The notes beneath the pieces are model-generated. The model was not told where the DNA came from, did not search any database, and saw only the letters and a program-made list of their open reading frames with translations. Positions 7,501-7,909 of a DNA stretch of 7,909 bases are shown in pieces. Within the stretch, counting starts at the first letter, position 1; each line of letters opens with the position of its first letter. This stretch comes from Deltaproteobacteria bacterium (lineage in GTDB: Bacteria; Desulfobacterota_B; Binatia; Binatales; Binataceae), in assembly GCA_021827465.1 (NCBI GenBank), contig JAKAVX010000100.1, positions 1 to 7,909 on the forward strand, given 5' to 3'. The translations under genes and the position numbers were made by a program.

Positions 7501-7909
7501 TCGCCTGCGAGAGGGATACGCCGCGAGTTGTCGATCCTGACCTCTTCCGTTCGGTCTTCGACCTGCAGGAGAAAGTGATCGCAAACATTCTGAGTTCCGT
7601 GGAGGAGCAGAAGGCTCGCGAAGCCGCGCCGCGCTCGATCGATCCCATCCAGCAAACTGTCGCGACTACGATTCAAGGCTTCTTGAGTCATCCAGAGGTT
7701 GATCGTGCCCGTGCTGTCGAAGTGATCAAGTTCATCAGCCTCCCAATGCGCAAGACGCAAGCAACCCAGCTGAGAGAGGCCTTCAAAGGCTTTCAGCGGG
7801 ACAGCGACCTCCAAAGACTCGTAGCCAAGATCGAGGAAATCCGGGCGAAATTCGGAGAACCGGCAGCTCTCCAGGTAACGGAACGTGAGTCGCCTATCAG
7901 CATATCCCG
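4554..7909 (+). CDS. PLD-like nuclease domain fused to SNF2-family helicase (3' end beyond window)
   Basis: This is an ATP-driven DNA translocase or helicase with an N-terminal PLD-superfamily domain, probably the effector of the operon. ATG 4554 is the only ATG, GTG or TTG start after the in-frame TAA at 4518-4520. The frame stays open for 1,118 codons to the window edge. Residues 1-180 form the PLD domain: SLDVATAYFT, H122-x-K124, GSSN (150-153) and NRELN. The aspartate expected five residues after K124 is tyrosine, with D131 two residues further. Helicase lobe 1 has a Q-motif-like EFQEDAVKKA, GLGKT (Walker A, 311-315, K314), DESH (383-386) and TATP (422-425). A charged helical insertion of about 200 residues separates the lobes. 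Lobe 2 has KVLVFSYYKDTARYL, STDVLSEGQNLQ (788-799) and QRAGRIDR (818-825). The C-terminal ~290 residues match the tail of HepA-like bacterial SNF2 proteins. All ATPase motifs are intact. The family occurs beside large methylases in anti-phage islands. Its partners here are inferred from position only. Confidence 0.93.
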   Translation, partial: MRLPYVIDNQTSRLADVLAELLGEHHGKSLDVATAYFTVGGFGLIQEGLLNLGNLRLILGAEPTTGEQIGLRPDPGVIKGLVRRDLEALPFDEKTLRLVEDLIGYLRRDSVMVRLHDKGFLHAKCWLFYSDRPGQQMLFERFRPILAIVGSSNFTAPGLTSNRELNLTHKVLLDPSEVEDADAAHAVSWLSDSRPSERITPVNRQLLKSEVGARAIIDLEAWYERNWNDSRDFKQELIALLDASKFGRMEYTPYQVYMKALFEYFKDELGEEQPGPTRSAIDLAEFQEDAVKKARKILSRFDGVMIADSVGLGKTWIGKKLLEDFAYHMRQKAIVVCPASLREMWETELREATISATVLSQEELGRDEFDASPWADADVVLIDESHNFRNPSAQRYAALESVLGANGGRGREGSRKKLILLTATPINNDLMDLYNQLSLVTGGDRSYFAASGIGDLYKYFLSARRSTRLRDGAFALFNLLEEVVIRRTRAFIRTAYPEATIGGKKVHFPERRLKTIRYDLESTYAGIYDDIVSGVESLKLAPYNLETYKKKEAEVDQFEAGREQALVGIFKSRYLKRFESSVDAFRISVRRALAFLKTFESFILDKRLLRSTDFHRAMQFLGSENEEDDATPRSLADEMDANDEARRALEQMETVDHTKYDLRRLHEDLQHDVQVLSDIWQRVKDIRPKDDAKLAKLKEILTGELRGKKVLVFSYYKDTARYLYSQIGNPDNPNAAAFQQTLDGVSIRRMDSGADPRERSHIVKSFAPKANKAAELVGTGKEIDILVSTDVLSEGQNLQDCGYLINYDLHWNPTRMVQRAGRIDRIGTDFDRLWIYNMFPDEGLERLLGLVESLSDKIAAIDATGFLDASILGESVHPRNFNTLRRIRDEDGSVIEEEEQFTELASNEFLLKQLRELLDGGGREALDALPDGIHSGLARPGAKGVFFYFQARPRNGARLHFWKYYDLKNGGIIDNRYLIANLIACERDTPRVVDPDLFRSVFDLQEKVIANILSSVEEQKAREAAPRSIDPIQQTVATTIQGFLSHPEVDRARAVEVIKFISLPMRKTQATQLREAFKGFQRDSDLQRLVAKIEEIRAKFGEPAALQVTERESPISIS

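Overview
The window suggests a fairly GC-rich bacterial chromosome or contig (high G+C at third codon positions). Nothing in it fixes the taxon. It holds two long co-directional genes on the + strand that look like the core of a defence operon: a very large Eco57I/type IIG-like DNA adenine methyltransferase, followed after 39 bases by a fusion of a phospholipase-D-like (PLD) nuclease domain with an SNF2-family helicase. No tRNA, rRNA, CRISPR array, insertion sequence or long repeat is visible. All long minus-strand open frames are shadows of the two genes.

Layout: bases 2-49 read as the last 15 codons of a possible upstream gene. Its TGA overlaps a TTG (TTGA, 46-49) that best explains the start of the methylase. 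The methylase region runs from 46 to 4514 but is not one open frame. Near base 50-52 the reading frame shifts by one base. A TAA at 3461-3463 interrupts the frame inside the methylase core. A further +1 shift near 3638 moves the reading into the frame that ends at 4512-4514. Repairing these three lesions gives one coherent protein of about 1,488 residues: an N-terminal domain, a degenerate nuclease-like region, the SAM-dependent methylase core (DPAMGSG, NPPY) and a TaqI-type target-recognition domain. As written, the only sizeable products would be a ~1,099-residue N-terminal piece from GTG 164 and a ~292-residue C-terminal piece from TTG 3636.

The second gene (4554 to beyond 7909) is open for 1,118 codons to the window edge with no lesion. 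It carries an HxK...GSxN PLD motif, then Walker A (GLGKT), DESH, TATP, and the C-terminal helicase motifs STDVLSEGQ and QRAGRIDR.

Working model (inference): the methylase recognises and marks host DNA, and the PLD-helicase translocates on and cuts or remodels unmodified invading DNA, as in R-M-like, DISARM-like or BREX-like systems. In this copy the methylase has three disruptions and an unusual residue in its SAM-binding motif II, while the effector is intact. This could mean recent decay, a split two-chain methylase, or errors in the underlying assembly. Further partner genes, if any, lie beyond the window.
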